Shown here: positions 53,359 through 63,502 of the stretch, piece after piece
Layout: the number at the start of each line of letters is the position of its first letter
Numbering within the stretch: position 1 is the stretch's first letter
NCBI GenBank assembly: GCA_016765495.1
Contig: JAESPV010000023.1
Span: 124,708-188,707 of the forward strand
Direction of reading: 5' to 3'
Origin: Desulfocapsa sp.
GTDB taxonomy: Bacteria; Desulfobacterota; Desulfobulbia; Desulfobulbales; Desulfocapsaceae
DNA: 64,000 nt
Program-made: the position numbers and the translations under genes
The notes under the pieces: model-generated
What the model was told of the DNA's origin: nothing
The model's database searches: none
Seen by the model: only the letters and a program-made list of their open reading frames with translations

Positions 53359-54270
53359 CTAATTTCCGGAAGGCTGTTCGTAATAATCAATTGTTTCAGC
53401 GAGTGACTTTTTCCTGACTGGAGAGAGAAGCCAACGGAACAGCATATTCAGCGGTACAACAGTGAGTATCAGTATGAATAGAAAGATTGCGTAGATTGTT
53501 ATCACCACATTTCGACCTTTTGAGTCTTGCGGACCCGCTTTTTTGATCAATTTGGACCAAATAAGAAAGCTGCGATGGGCAATATGCTCTGTGGCGATGA
53601 GTTTCCCATTAACAGTCACTGCTCCCATGTTGCTAAGAAGCGGGAGTGTACTACGTTCTTCATCATGCTGCAATGCTTTACAGAGGCGATCACCAAAACG
53701 GGAAGCGGATGCGATCTCTTTTTCGTGCACTCCTGCCGGTGGAAAGAACCAGAAGGCATTTTTTTTTCCGGTGAGCATCCAGCGCGGGGTGGTAATAAAA
53801 GTGTAAATCGATTTTCCCTGATCAGTTAGAACCACATTATCTATCAGCCGGGCATCAAGATCCTTGAGCAGACCTTTCATCTTTTCCTGAGCGATTAACC
53901 ACATATCACGGCAGGCAATAACGGTCACCACAGGTTTATTTTTAAAGAGTTTTTTTGCCTGGTCACTTTTTAAAAAACCGGTAACAGGAATAGAAGGGGA
54001 GAGAAACCAGGAAGTGTAGCCCAAAATGATTAAATCGTACTCTTTTTTCAGTTCCAGTTGTTTAATCGGGCAGCCATCAAGGTAGACTGCCTCAGGAAAC
54101 ACATTGAAAAATTTATAAAATGGCCAAGGGTACGGGTAAGGTGTTTCAGGTTCGATTTTCTGATAATCACACTGTATGGAGTCACACAATGCTAAAGGTG
54201 CAACAATCTGATCCATAACAGATTGGAGTTGTCCGCTTTGGGAATAATAGAGAATCAGTACGTTTTTCAT
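53359..54270 (-). CDS. DarA-like flavodoxin-fold protein (dialkylresorcinol biosynthesis)
   Basis: 303 residues. A flavodoxin-like domain starts VLILYYSQSGQL (FMN phosphate loop, about 8-15). It continues with LIILGYTSWFLSPSIPVTGF and TVIACRDMW, and is followed by a C-terminal membrane helix (about 256-285, VVITIYAIFLFILILTVVPL). This matches the DarA family annotated as dialkylresorcinol condensing enzymes, thought to aromatise the ring formed by DarB. Its place directly before the DarB homologue is the diagnostic context. The start overlaps the methyltransferase stop by 1 bp (TGATG). The product here could be a different alkylated phenol. Confidence 0.8.
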   Translation of the reverse strand: MKNVLILYYSQSGQLQSVMDQIVAPLALCDSIQCDYQKIEPETPYPYPWPFYKFFNVFPEAVYLDGCPIKQLELKKEYDLIILGYTSWFLSPSIPVTGFLKSDQAKKLFKNKPVVTVIACRDMWLIAQEKMKGLLKDLDARLIDNVVLTDQGKSIYTFITTPRWMLTGKKNAFWFFPPAGVHEKEIASASRFGDRLCKALQHDEERSTLPLLSNMGAVTVNGKLIATEHIAHRSFLIWSKLIKKAGPQDSKGRNVVITIYAIFLFILILTVVPLNMLFRWLLSPVRKKSLAETIDYYEQPSGN

Positions 54271-54890
54271 CAGCTGCTTTTTCGCCCGGTCAGAAGAAAT
54301 ACCGGGAATTCTTTATTTTTCTGAGCTTCTTTGACAATGGTGTGGATGATTGTACTTCTGATATCTTCCATGGCAAAACTTTCCAGAAGAGTTGTCAATT
54401 CTTCCGGGTCAAAACCATGATGCCAAATGCCTTTTGCGGAAGGATCATGAAAAGAGCCATCCTCTGTTGTAATATCGGCAATGGCCAGATATCCGCCGGG
54501 ATTGAGCAGTTTTGTAAATTGGAAAAGCAGACCGTTTGCATCTTTTAGGTGATGAAGGGTCATGGAGCAGATAATAATGTCATGCTTTTGGGTGTACGTG
54601 TCAGCTGAAAAATCGCAGCAGAGTGTCTGGATATTCGTGATTCCCTGATCCAGAACCTTTTGCTGTAATACATCAAGCATTCCCTGAGAAGTATCAATAG
54701 CAATTAGTTCGCACAGGGAGGGGGCAACGCCCATACCAACAAGCCCGGTGCCGCAGCCAAACTCCATACCACTCATTTGTTTTGATAATGGCAGGGTGTT
54801 GATAGCATTGCTTATCTTATCAGCAAGAACAATGCGGCGTGATTTTTTGTCATAATCGGCGGCTGCCTTGTCAAAGTGTTCAGTAGTCAT
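54270..54890 (-). CDS. Class I SAM-dependent methyltransferase
   Basis: 206 residues with motif I GMEFGCGTGLVGMGV (about 41-55), an acidic end of the second strand (LIAIDTSQGMLDV), a motif IV region (HDIIICSMTLHHLKDANGLL) and GGYLAIADITTEDGSF. No substrate can be read. Its stop overlaps the DarA homologue, and the M16C peptidase gene ends 35 bp upstream. It may methylate the phenolic product of the cluster, but small-molecule methyltransferases of this type are very diverse. The start follows AAAGG. Confidence 0.85.
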   Translation of the reverse strand: MTTEHFDKAAADYDKKSRRIVLADKISNAINTLPLSKQMSGMEFGCGTGLVGMGVAPSLCELIAIDTSQGMLDVLQQKVLDQGITNIQTLCCDFSADTYTQKHDIIICSMTLHHLKDANGLLFQFTKLLNPGGYLAIADITTEDGSFHDPSAKGIWHHGFDPEELTTLLESFAMEDIRSTIIHTIVKEAQKNKEFPVFLLTGRKSS

Positions 54891-54925
54891 TGTTCTGCCT
54901 TTTCCTTTTATCCTTCAAGCTGTTC

Positions 54926-57844
54926 CTATAATTCACCGATCTGATCAAACAGATCCCTGTCTGCTTCAATTTTAACTCTATTGCCAATAATCATTCGATG
55001 ACTCTGCTCCTGCATATTCGCAAATGCATCCGCATAGGAGCGCATGTCTTTGACAGAGGTTGAAATAATTTCCCCAATTCGTTGCTGCTTGAATTCTGTT
55101 GTAATACCGTTCAGGTATTCATTGCGGGCAGAGGCACCTTTAGCAGCTGAAGCCTGATGTGGAGTGAAGTTTCCGTAAGTCCCAATGATCAACTGCTGCA
55201 GAACCTCCTGTGGTGTATCAAGTTTTTTAACTATCTCAGACATTGCCGCATAGCTGTCATAGGTTTTTCGTACCTGTGGGTCGCGGTAGCTGATGACTGC
55301 AAAATTACCGCTTATATGACTGAACTGGATAAAGCAGCCGTAGGCCCCGCCCATCTGTCGGACACTATTCCAGAGGTAATCACGAGAGAGGTAGGTTTTC
55401 AGTACCTCGAAATGGCCGTTATATCCTTTGCCCTCCGGCAACAGGTTTCCGCTTTGTACTGCATACACGACTTCTGCGGAGGTGATAAGGGCTTCATGTT
55501 TTGGCAATTCTGGCGGCAGCAGGTCCTGTTTTGTAAACACAGTATCAGGGAGAGTTGAGATCAGGCCTCTGCAGAGATCTTGAAAGCTGCTGACTTCCTG
55601 CTCGCCTGCGGTGATGGAAAGGATCAGGTTGTTGCGATTAAAAATGGTGCTGGACATCTCTTTGAGGCCTGCAAGAAAGGACTGCTCAAGTTTGGAATAG
55701 TTATGGGTAAGCTCTTTCAGGCTGCGATAAGCGGTGACACCAGAGACCATCTCAGTACAGGCACCGGCTCTGCTCAGTTGGGCAAAGGCCAGCGATGCGG
55801 GCAGATTATAGCCTTCGCTCTGGGCACCATGTTCTGTCCATGCAAAATCACGCGCAACGATTTCCTGGATGTGGCCCAGGTCCTGTAAAGAAAGATCCGA
55901 GAAAACATCGCTTAACAGCTGTACAGCCCGTTCCTGGTATTCGGGTAAACATTTCATCTGAAACCAGAGTATGGGACGAAAGTCACCGCCACCACCTTTC
56001 TTTACATGGCATTGGAATGTATGGGAAAAACCTCCTGTGCAGATACCGATTTCTCTGGCAAAATGCATATAATCCATTTTGGACGTACCAATCTCGGTGA
56101 CAATGGATCCAAAGAGATCAAGCCAGGGAAGGTATTTGGACGGAAGGCAGGAGATATCAAAGCCGATATCAATATAGGAAATACGGTCGGTGTCCAGTTC
56201 GCTTACAAGAAATTCGTGGCCGTCAATATCCGTGGCATGTACCTGGTGAAAATCCACCTTTTGTTCAAGGTCGCCTAAATGTAACTGAGGAAGCAGGGCA
56301 AGTGTCTCCACACTGTTTGCTTGCTGCTGATTTTCCATGAGTTCCAAAGTCCTGGCAATGAGTTTTTCCCGGCCCTGTGAATCAAGACTGTCCTCATATG
56401 TCTTAAGGCGGGCCGCTTCACGGGCCTGATCACGGGCCTGTTTGTCAGGGTCTGGCTTTAAGGTTATTACCACTGTGGCAGGGTTATCGAGAAGATGTTC
56501 TTTGATTAATTCTTCAAAGTATTTTTCTTTTATTGCCTTGTCGCGGATGGTCGCAAACAGTTCTTCTATTTGTAATGCATCATATGGATCTGTTCCGTAT
56601 TTAAAGGCTGGAAGTGCCTTGCCGATGAGATCAAGCCCGCGCTGAGCCTTGCACGCTTCCTCTCTTACACTAAATTCATATTTGTTCAGTTCCGACAGGA
56701 TAAGCTCTGCCCCTAGGCCATCCTCTGCCATTTGGGTGAGAGTTTTCGTGTATAATTCCAGAAATTCATCCCGTTTTTCAGCATCACTCCCCACAAGATA
56801 GGTAACCATCAAGGTTTTGTAGCTTGATGTGGAGAGGTAAAACCCACCAAAGTCTTTACACAATCCACTGGTGATGATGATATTTTTCAAGGGAGATGCG
56901 TCTGAATTGTAGAGGATGTTGGAAATGATTTGGAACGCTGCATTCTCTTCACGATTCAGCACCGTTGAAACCCTGCTTGCAACGGCCAGGAAGGTTTTTT
57001 CAGCGGTATCTGTTGAGTCCACACTGTAACTGTCTTCAATGTAGGTGATTTCTTTTATCTCTTCTCCAGGGAGCACTTCTGCACGTTCTCCCTTTTCAGG
57101 GAAATGGGAGAGGAACTTATCCTGAAGATAACTGAGTTCATCACCAAGATCCGCATTGCCATAGAGGAAAAAGGTCGCATTTGATGGATGGTAATGGGTT
57201 TTGTGGAAATCGCAGAACTCTTCGTAGGAGAGATCCGGAATGTTTTTTGGATCGCCACCCGATTCATGGGCGTAGGTGGATTTTGGCATCAATCCACCAA
57301 ATATATGATGGAAGATGAGGCGGATGGGGTCTGAAAAGGCACCTTTCATCTCATTGTAGACCACTCCCTGGTATTGCAGGGGAGTGTCTTCGGCTTCCTG
57401 ATGATAATGCCAGCCTTCCTGTTCAAAGGTGGATCGCGCAAGAAGAGGATTCAGCACCACATCCATATACACATCCATGATGTTGAAGTATTCTTTCAGG
57501 TTTCGGGTGGCAAAGGGGTAGTAGGTGATATCAGATCCGGTCATGGCATTGAGGAATGTCATGAGTCCGCCTTTATTGATCTCGCCAAATACATCTTTTA
57601 CGGGATATTTTTGGGATCCCATAAGTACCGAATGTTCCAGAATGTGGGCAACACCTTTAGAATCCGTGGGGATGGTGTTAAAAGATGCTGAAAAAGTTTT
57701 ATTATTGTCTTCGTTCTTTATGGCAAGTAATGGACATCCAAGCACGTCATGCCGAAAGAGGTATACTGTAGCTTTTATTTCGTCGAGTTGTTGCACTTGT
57801 TTCAGGGTGAATCCGGAATAGGTGGAGCCTGGGGAATATGTCAT
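54926..57844 (-). CDS. M16C zinc metallopeptidase (PreP/presequence-protease type)
   Basis: 972 residues, the size of PreP/Cym1-type enclosed proteases. The inverted zinc motif HILEH gives His67, Glu70 and His71, with a likely third ligand Glu165 (VVYNEMKG). Further features are FNTIPTDSKGVAHILEHSV, FLNAMTGSDITYYPFATRN and, near the C-terminus, the inactive half-domain. These enzymes degrade unstructured peptides inside a closed chamber. It has no signal peptide and is probably cytoplasmic. It precedes the Dar-like genes on the same strand by 35 bp, so it may be co-transcribed, but a link to that pathway is not implied by the family. Confidence 0.92.
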   Translation of the reverse strand: MTYSPGSTYSGFTLKQVQQLDEIKATVYLFRHDVLGCPLLAIKNEDNNKTFSASFNTIPTDSKGVAHILEHSVLMGSQKYPVKDVFGEINKGGLMTFLNAMTGSDITYYPFATRNLKEYFNIMDVYMDVVLNPLLARSTFEQEGWHYHQEAEDTPLQYQGVVYNEMKGAFSDPIRLIFHHIFGGLMPKSTYAHESGGDPKNIPDLSYEEFCDFHKTHYHPSNATFFLYGNADLGDELSYLQDKFLSHFPEKGERAEVLPGEEIKEITYIEDSYSVDSTDTAEKTFLAVASRVSTVLNREENAAFQIISNILYNSDASPLKNIIITSGLCKDFGGFYLSTSSYKTLMVTYLVGSDAEKRDEFLELYTKTLTQMAEDGLGAELILSELNKYEFSVREEACKAQRGLDLIGKALPAFKYGTDPYDALQIEELFATIRDKAIKEKYFEELIKEHLLDNPATVVITLKPDPDKQARDQAREAARLKTYEDSLDSQGREKLIARTLELMENQQQANSVETLALLPQLHLGDLEQKVDFHQVHATDIDGHEFLVSELDTDRISYIDIGFDISCLPSKYLPWLDLFGSIVTEIGTSKMDYMHFAREIGICTGGFSHTFQCHVKKGGGGDFRPILWFQMKCLPEYQERAVQLLSDVFSDLSLQDLGHIQEIVARDFAWTEHGAQSEGYNLPASLAFAQLSRAGACTEMVSGVTAYRSLKELTHNYSKLEQSFLAGLKEMSSTIFNRNNLILSITAGEQEVSSFQDLCRGLISTLPDTVFTKQDLLPPELPKHEALITSAEVVYAVQSGNLLPEGKGYNGHFEVLKTYLSRDYLWNSVRQMGGAYGCFIQFSHISGNFAVISYRDPQVRKTYDSYAAMSEIVKKLDTPQEVLQQLIIGTYGNFTPHQASAAKGASARNEYLNGITTEFKQQRIGEIISTSVKDMRSYADAFANMQEQSHRMIIGNRVKIEADRDLFDQIGEL

Positions 57845-58203
57845 TAGTATCTCGTATTAGAAGAGTTTATTGGAATCAGGGAGAAGGGCGTATGTGTGCC
57901 TGGAACAGCCGCTGGCGGCAAGTATGTTTTTTGGATGCAGAATGGTTTTAAAGGCGTAGGGAAATTCATTGCGTACCTGTAAAAAAAATGAATATGGCCA
58001 TGATACATTAAATTTCACAGATCATAATCGAAAAGAAAGATTAATCCAAATACTCTGGCAGAATCTTTATTGAAAAATACAAACAACCGTGAGAAAAGGA
58101 TGGAGTAATTAGCTAATTTCAGGAGAGGACAGGATAAAAAAGAGATAATAAGCCATCGCTCTAAGAGACGATGGCTTATGGAAAAGCAGATTTGACACGT
58201 AAA
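57845..58203. other. Intergenic interval before the small exported protein gene
   Basis: About 360 bp with no gene that I can support. Apart from the hairpin at 58148-58179, I see nothing clear. The start region of the leftward peptidase operon lies at the left end. Confidence 0.5.
58148..58179 (-). terminator. Terminator of the small exported protein gene
   Basis: On the minus strand ATAAGCCATCG and CGATGGCTTAT pair around a short loop with an extra TCT/AGA stem. TTATCTCTTTTTT follows. It lies about 25 bp after the stop of the gene at 58204-58497. Confidence 0.75.
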
Positions 58204-58497
58204 TTATTCAGCAGCTTTTTTAACTGCATCGGCAGGGCTTAGAGCTTCTGTAACTTTCTCAACTCCAGCATCTACTGCTGTGTCAGCCTGCTCTTTTGCT
58301 ATACCAATAGCTTTTTCTTTGGCAGAATCAACAACCTCTCCGGCAGCTTCTTTTGCCATGTCACCTGTGGTCTGTGTAACAACTTCCTTAGCAGCTTCTG
58401 TTACTGCAGGGGCATTGGCAGAAGCGCTTGAAAGGGCAACTCCGGTGCTGAGTAAAAGAACAATGGCGCCAAGAATTAATTTGTTTGTGTTTTTCAT
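58204..58497 (-). CDS. Small exported Ala-rich helical protein
   Basis: 97 residues from the ATG at 58497, which follows GGAG. A signal peptide (about 1-27, cut after ASA) precedes an alanine-rich, amphipathic helical stretch with repeating KEA/KEV/AKE units (APAVTEAAKEVVTQTTGDMA, then KEAAGEVVDSAKEKAIGIA). The composition resembles LEA-like or apolipoprotein-like helical proteins, but no specific family is recognised. It appears to be monocistronic, with its own terminator at 58148-58179. Confidence 0.7.
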   Translation of the reverse strand: MKNTNKLILGAIVLLLSTGVALSSASANAPAVTEAAKEVVTQTTGDMAKEAAGEVVDSAKEKAIGIAKEQADTAVDAGVEKVTEALSPADAVKKAAE

Positions 58498-58768
58498 GAT
58501 AATCTCCAATGCAATAGTTAGGATTGAACTTCTGATAAGTACTACTTTTATTGGATAGTCGATTTCGTTATTGAAATCAAAATGTTTTTTTTGTAAGTGA
58601 TCGTTCAGGGGCAGGGCTGGTGCAGTGTATTCCGCCTATAGTGTTTAACTTACAGGACTTAATCGTGATTGAATGGGAAAATATAAACCAGCTATTTGTT
58701 TTTTTCTAGTGGAAAAAGTACCTTTTTACGATCAATTACGTCCAGTGGAAAATATCGTAATCCATGCT

Positions 58769-59647
58769 TCAGGATGGAGTAAAAACCTCTTTGCACAGTT
58801 CACCTAAAGAGCCAAGGCTTTTACAAACATGAATCCCGTTTTCACGCATGGCGGTAAGTTTGGCCTCAGCCGTTCCTTTGCCGCAACTGACAATTGCACC
58901 GGCATGTCCCATTCGTCTGCCGGGGGGGGCGGTGAGTCCAGCAATAAAACCAACAACGGGCTTATCCATATTGGCAGCAATCCAAGCGGCGGCTTCTTCT
59001 TCTGCATTTCCACCAATCTCTCCAACCATTACCACAGCTTTTGTTTCAGGATCCTCCTGAAAGGCTCTAAGGCAATCGATAAAGTCTGTACCGTTTATGG
59101 GGTCACCGCCAATTCCCAAACAGGTGGTTTGCCCAAGACCCTGCCCAGTGAGCTGATGTACCACTTCGTAGGTAAGTGTGCCGGATCGTGAAACCACACC
59201 AACCGGGCCGCCAGGTGTGTGGATAGGGCCGGGCATGATACCAATTTTGCATTCTCCGGGCGTAATAATGCCGGGGCAATTTGGGCCGATAAGGCGAGTG
59301 TGTCTGCCTTTCATTCCATTTTTAACCCGTAGCATATCCATAACAGGAATTCCTTCGGTGATACAGACTACAAGATCAAGTTCGGCGTCCACCGCTTCAA
59401 GAATAGCTTCGGCTGCAAAGGGAGGAGGCACAACGATCATGGAGGCGTTTGCCGAGGTTTCGCGTTTTGCATCGGCTACGCTGTTGAATACAGGAATGCC
59501 ATTAATGTTCTGCCCGGCCTTACCGGGAGTGACGCCACCAACAATATTTGTGCCGTAATCACTGCATTGTCTGGTGTGGAATTGACCTTCTTTTCCGGTA
59601 ATTCCCTGAACCAGCACTCTGGTGTCTTTATTTATAAATATGGCCAT
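58769..59647 (-). CDS. sucD: Succinyl-CoA ligase alpha subunit
   Basis: 292 residues, normal for the family. The N-terminal CoA-binding Rossmann part ([17 protein letters not shown]) is followed by [20 protein letters not shown] and the ligase motif with the phospho-His (GHAGAIVS, His248). With SucC it interconverts succinyl-CoA and succinate with nucleotide phosphorylation. sucC is upstream on the same strand, but a separate GlpQ-like gene lies between them, which is unusual. The alpha start codon is 13 bp after that gene's stop, so all three are probably co-transcribed. Confidence 0.97.
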   Translation of the reverse strand: MAIFINKDTRVLVQGITGKEGQFHTRQCSDYGTNIVGGVTPGKAGQNINGIPVFNSVADAKRETSANASMIVVPPPFAAEAILEAVDAELDLVVCITEGIPVMDMLRVKNGMKGRHTRLIGPNCPGIITPGECKIGIMPGPIHTPGGPVGVVSRSGTLTYEVVHQLTGQGLGQTTCLGIGGDPINGTDFIDCLRAFQEDPETKAVVMVGEIGGNAEEEAAAWIAANMDKPVVGFIAGLTAPPGRRMGHAGAIVSCGKGTAEAKLTAMRENGIHVCKSLGSLGELCKEVFTPS

Positions 59648-59660
59648 CGTGTCTATTCCG

Positions 59661-60800
59661 TTAATCTAAAGTCAGAGGACTGGAGAGTTGTAGGGGATGT
59701 TTCTCTGTGATTTCTATGGATGGAGGAATAAACTGCACCGAATCAATCGGGACAGCAGGGGTGTTCTCCCTGTTTTTTAGAAAATCAAGAGCATCTTTAC
59801 AAAAGTCAGTGATGATCCCATCAACTCCAACTGTGAAGTAGAAAAACTCAAGTTCTTCAGCAAAGCTGTGTAAAAAGGGAAGTCGTATGTTGTCATCTTT
59901 TTGCACCGGGAAGGTGAAAACCATGGTTCCCAATTGCTGTGCATTTTTTACAAAATCATTGCGCAGCAGTTTCCCTTCTGAGTCGACCAGCATATACTTA
60001 GGCAGGCCAATGGCAGCAACGTTTCTGCTCAGGGAACGGAGTCCGGATTTGAAAAACATTAAATCGTAGTTGTAGCTGCGCCACTCTCCCCATTCTTCAA
60101 CCATGGTTTCCTGCCCTTCATTGGATTCGATGAGCTGAACCAGTTTGATACTCATCCCCATTTCAGGAAGAAGCTGTTTTTTGATGCGTTGTAATTCCAC
60201 TTCATCGTAAGACATAAGGAATGTTTTATCGGACTGTCCTGTATAACCGTATTTTTGCAGGATAGTGAGCACTGGTTTAGGTAAATCTTTTCCCTCTTTA
60301 CGGTGGAGCCACGCCTGTTTTATTTCCACAGCAATGCTGCTGTTTTTTTCAAGGCTTCTGTCTAAAGCAAGTATCAGGGCAAGCGTTTCTTCAAGGGTGG
60401 GAATTGTAAGGTTAGGCTGTAGCTCTTTGGGGAATCGTCCGGAGGGGTCACGCATGGTCAGCCTGCGGATTTCGTCAAGAGTAAAATCGAGTGCATAATA
60501 TTTACCGTCTTCCCGTACGCGATCCGGAAACATTTCTGTAACATTGGTGGCTTTTGCGATGTTTGGAGAGCTAAGGACAATAACTTCATTGTCGGCTGTC
60601 AGCACTGTGTCGATTTTGATGATATCACTGTTCATTGCAACGGCTAGAGCCACAGAAGGCAGACTATGTTCCATGAGGTAACCGGAACCACCTCCCTGGG
60701 CAATCACCATCTTTGCCATCGCAGACAAGGGGCAGAGGAAAAAGGTGAGCATAACCAGAAAAACGCAGGATCGTTTGGTGAAATATGATAAGTGTTGCAT
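59661..60800 (-). CDS. Exported GlpQ-like (GDPD-fold) protein with substituted active site
   Basis: 379 residues from the ATG at 60800; longer upstream readings overlap sucC and lack signal-peptide logic. A signal peptide (about 1-29, cut after AMA) precedes a GDPD fold. The sequence [17 protein letters not shown] aligns with the GlpQ motif VIAHRGASGYLPEHTLP, so the catalytic His-Arg is Gln35-Gly36. The Glu-x-Asp metal ligands become KID (Lys62, Asp64), and the following HD becomes SS (Ser77-Ser78). The later VEIK and VDGIITDF motifs keep the fold. The enzyme is therefore probably inactive and may bind rather than cleave a ligand. It sits 4 bp after sucC and just before sucD. Confidence 0.82.
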   Translation of the reverse strand: MQHLSYFTKRSCVFLVMLTFFLCPLSAMAKMVIAQGGGSGYLMEHSLPSVALAVAMNSDIIKIDTVLTADNEVIVLSSPNIAKATNVTEMFPDRVREDGKYYALDFTLDEIRRLTMRDPSGRFPKELQPNLTIPTLEETLALILALDRSLEKNSSIAVEIKQAWLHRKEGKDLPKPVLTILQKYGYTGQSDKTFLMSYDEVELQRIKKQLLPEMGMSIKLVQLIESNEGQETMVEEWGEWRSYNYDLMFFKSGLRSLSRNVAAIGLPKYMLVDSEGKLLRNDFVKNAQQLGTMVFTFPVQKDDNIRLPFLHSFAEELEFFYFTVGVDGIITDFCKDALDFLKNRENTPAVPIDSVQFIPPSIEITEKHPLQLSSPLTLD

Positions 60801-60804
60801 AGCA

Positions 60805-61956
60805 TTATATGGCTGCCAGGAGTTCGGCAGCATGTTTAAGGTCTTTTGCATTAATAAGAGTGAGGCCGGAATCGGCCAGGATTTTACGCCCTTCCTCCAC
60901 ATTGGTTCCCTCCATACGGACGACAACAGGCAGTGATAAGCCTACTTTTCTGGCAGCTGTTACCACGCCTCTTGCTAAAATATCACAACGGAGGATGCCT
61001 CCAAAAATGTTAATAAAGATACCACGTATATTGGGATCACTTAAAATGATACGGAACCCGTTCTCCACCATTTCAGCACTTGCCCCGCCACCAACATCAA
61101 GGAAATTTGCGGGCTCAACTCCTGCCTGTTTGATCAGATCCATGGTGGCCATGGCGAGTCCTGCACCATTAACCATACTGCCAATAGTACCATTTAAACG
61201 GATATAGTTGAGACCGTGAATGGCGGCGGCGGCTTCGAGTTCATCCTCCTCACTGCTGTCATGCATGGCAAGGATATCGGGATGACGGAAGAGGCTGTTT
61301 GAATCAATATCCATTTTAGCATCAAGTGCGATCACCTCATCTTCATTTGTGATAACAAGAGGGTTGATCTCCACCAGAGAGCAGTCAGTTTTCATGAAAA
61401 GTGAAAAAAGATTTCTTATAATCCCGCCGAAGGTTTTGGCCGCAGCCGGGGCAATCTCAAGTCCAAAGATCAGTTCCCGTACCTGATAGCCCTGCAGACC
61501 AAGCAGCGGATTCACATGTACCGTAATAATACGATCAGGGGTTTCTGCTGCAACTGTTTCAATGTCCATTCCTCCATCACGGCTTGCAATGATTACGATA
61601 CCAGCCTGCTCACGATCAATGAGCATGGAGAGGTAAAGCTCATGCGCAATACTTACTCCCTGTTCCAAGAGGATGGTTCGTACTTTAGTGCCTTTATCAC
61701 CCGTCTGTTTGGTGATTAGCTGCATGCCAAGGATGTTCTCAGCAGCCTTTTGTGCCTCTGCTGTGGTTCTGGCGAGAACCACTCCGCCACCCTTGCCGCG
61801 GCCACCGGCAAGGATCTGTGCTTTAACTGCCACAGGCATTTGCATTCCTGCAAGAAGTGAGGAAATTTTTTCTTTCTCTTTACAGATCTTTCCGGTGGGA
61901 ACAGGAATTCCTGATTTGCGGAAGAGTTCTTTTGCCTGGTATTCGTGAATTTTCAT
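60805..61956 (-). CDS. sucC: Succinyl-CoA ligase beta subunit
   Basis: 383 residues of the ATP-grasp type. It begins [20 protein letters not shown] as in all SucC proteins. It contains the nucleotide-binding region [17 protein letters not shown], the conserved [20 protein letters not shown] and the C-terminal [18 protein letters not shown] and [13 protein letters not shown]. It is the partner of sucD but separated from it by the GlpQ-like gene. The ribosome site is weak. The upstream 310 bp contain small dyads that may be regulatory. Confidence 0.97.
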   Translation of the reverse strand: MKIHEYQAKELFRKSGIPVPTGKICKEKEKISSLLAGMQMPVAVKAQILAGGRGKGGGVVLARTTAEAQKAAENILGMQLITKQTGDKGTKVRTILLEQGVSIAHELYLSMLIDREQAGIVIIASRDGGMDIETVAAETPDRIITVHVNPLLGLQGYQVRELIFGLEIAPAAAKTFGGIIRNLFSLFMKTDCSLVEINPLVITNEDEVIALDAKMDIDSNSLFRHPDILAMHDSSEEDELEAAAAIHGLNYIRLNGTIGSMVNGAGLAMATMDLIKQAGVEPANFLDVGGGASAEMVENGFRIILSDPNIRGIFINIFGGILRCDILARGVVTAARKVGLSLPVVVRMEGTNVEEGRKILADSGLTLINAKDLKHAAELLAAI

Positions 61957-62270
61957 CTGTCATCCATGCTTTCACGGGTAATTGAAGTGCCGCCTGAAAA
62001 ATGGATTAATTGGTTGTGGTTATATTGGGAGTAACCTTAGTACTCCTAACACCGGTGTTGAACGGTAAGCCGGCACTCGTTTCAGTCCCCCATATTTTGG
62101 GGAGGGAAGGATAATGTACTAATCTGTAATCCGCCTACTGTGAATGTCAAGAAAAATGGATATGCATAATAAAGCTATTTGGGCTTGTACATTCTGCGTG
62201 TATAGAGTTTTAATTACGAGTCAATGGTGAGTGACTTTTTGCAGTTTGTTTTACGCGGAGATGTATATCT
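61957..62270. other. Divergent intergenic interval, sucC / DHH gene
   Basis: About 310 bp with no gene. It contains a short dyad GGAGTA (62028-62033) / TACTCC (62041-62046) and the palindrome ACACCGGTGT (62049-62058). Both could be operators for the leftward sucC operon. No convincing promoter or riboswitch is recognised. Confidence 0.4.
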
Positions 62271-63350
62271 ATGATTTCTGTACAAGCATATCTTGCCAGA
62301 GTGAAGGCAAATAGAAATAATGCCACATTGGTAATTCTTGGCAATGAGGCGGCTGATCTCGATTCCATGGCCGCATCCATTGCGTACGGATATTTATTAA
62401 ACCTACAGAGTGGAAGCAATGCTGTACTGCCTGTCATGCCCATTCCGCGAGCAGATTTCAAATTGCGAACCGAAGCAGTGTTTGTATTCCGGGAAGCAGG
62501 TATTGCACTCGACGATGTCGTCTTTTTTGATGATATTGAGTTTGATAAAATAATGGCTGCCGGTGCCGGGTTGATTCTGCTTGATCATAATAAGCTTGCA
62601 CATACTCTTGAACAGTACAATTCAAATGTGCTTGGAGTTATAGATCACCATAGGGATGAAGGTCTTTACAAATACGGAGATCCAAGAATTATTCGAAAAG
62701 TTGGTTCAACTGCTTCTCTTGTTGGAGTGGAATTTCAAAAAGCTGGTGTTGAAATAAGTAAAGAGATAGCCATTCTACTTTGCGGAACAATCTTGCTCGA
62801 CACAGTCAATCTTGATCCAAATTGTGGACGGCTGACAGAAACGGATCTTGCTATTGTTGAGGTTCTTTTTCCTTTGTGTCCTCTAGCCAGGCAGGATTTT
62901 TTTGATACAATTCAGAGGGAAAAATTTAATGTGTCTGGTCTTTCCACTGCTGATTTACTGCGAAAAGATTATAAGGAATTTCAGTCGAAAAAAATTCGAT
63001 ACGGAATTTCCTCGATACACCTGTCAGTAAAGCAATGGGAAGAGATGGACAAAGATCTTCTATCAGGGTTTGTGAAGTACGCTACAGCTCGCAAGCTTGA
63101 TGTTCTGCTCTCCATGAATGCTTTTGTCGAACACTGTTTTAGTAGAGATTTGATCGTTTTTTCCAGAATAAAAGAAGTTCATGATAATCTGTGTATGCAT
63201 TTGCAGACCCTCTCCCTTGATCTGCTTGCATGTGATTTTACCGAACAGTTGCAAGAAGACAAAGGTTTTATATGTTTTTACCATCAGGGGCATTCCTGTG
63301 TGTCCCGCAAAATGCTTCAGCCATTGCTTGCATTGTATTTTAATAAATGA
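62271..63350 (+). CDS. DHH-family phosphoesterase (PPX1/Prune-like)
   Basis: 359 residues. The first motif GNEAADLDSMAAS (Asp29, Asp31), then DHN (Asp105-His106-Asn107) and the signature DHH (Asp125-His126-His127) with DEGLYKYGDPR match metal-dependent phosphoesterases of the exopolyphosphatase/Prune branch. A C-terminal DHHA2 domain is present (AGVEISKEIAILLCGTILLD within the core, then YGISSIHLSVKQWEEMD). A phosphoanhydride such as polyphosphate or pyrophosphate is the likely substrate class. It has no signal peptide. The receiver gene follows after about 150 bp. Confidence 0.85.
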   Translation: MISVQAYLARVKANRNNATLVILGNEAADLDSMAASIAYGYLLNLQSGSNAVLPVMPIPRADFKLRTEAVFVFREAGIALDDVVFFDDIEFDKIMAAGAGLILLDHNKLAHTLEQYNSNVLGVIDHHRDEGLYKYGDPRIIRKVGSTASLVGVEFQKAGVEISKEIAILLCGTILLDTVNLDPNCGRLTETDLAIVEVLFPLCPLARQDFFDTIQREKFNVSGLSTADLLRKDYKEFQSKKIRYGISSIHLSVKQWEEMDKDLLSGFVKYATARKLDVLLSMNAFVEHCFSRDLIVFSRIKEVHDNLCMHLQTLSLDLLACDFTEQLQEDKGFICFYHQGHSCVSRKMLQPLLALYFNK

Positions 63351-63502
63351 TGGTATTGGAAGACGTTGGTTCTTTTTGCGTTCAATGATTTTTTTTGCTA
63401 TAGTCCAGTCTTGTTAATTTGTCAGTTACTGAATACTGATAACTTTTGTAAAAAACGGATACGTGCAGACTTCGAAAGAATTTATAAGGTACGAAGAGGC
63501 AA

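Noticed and set aside
62028..62058. Possible riboswitch upstream of sucC
   Set aside because: Only short dyads are present; no known riboswitch consensus or terminator/anti-terminator pairing could be drawn.
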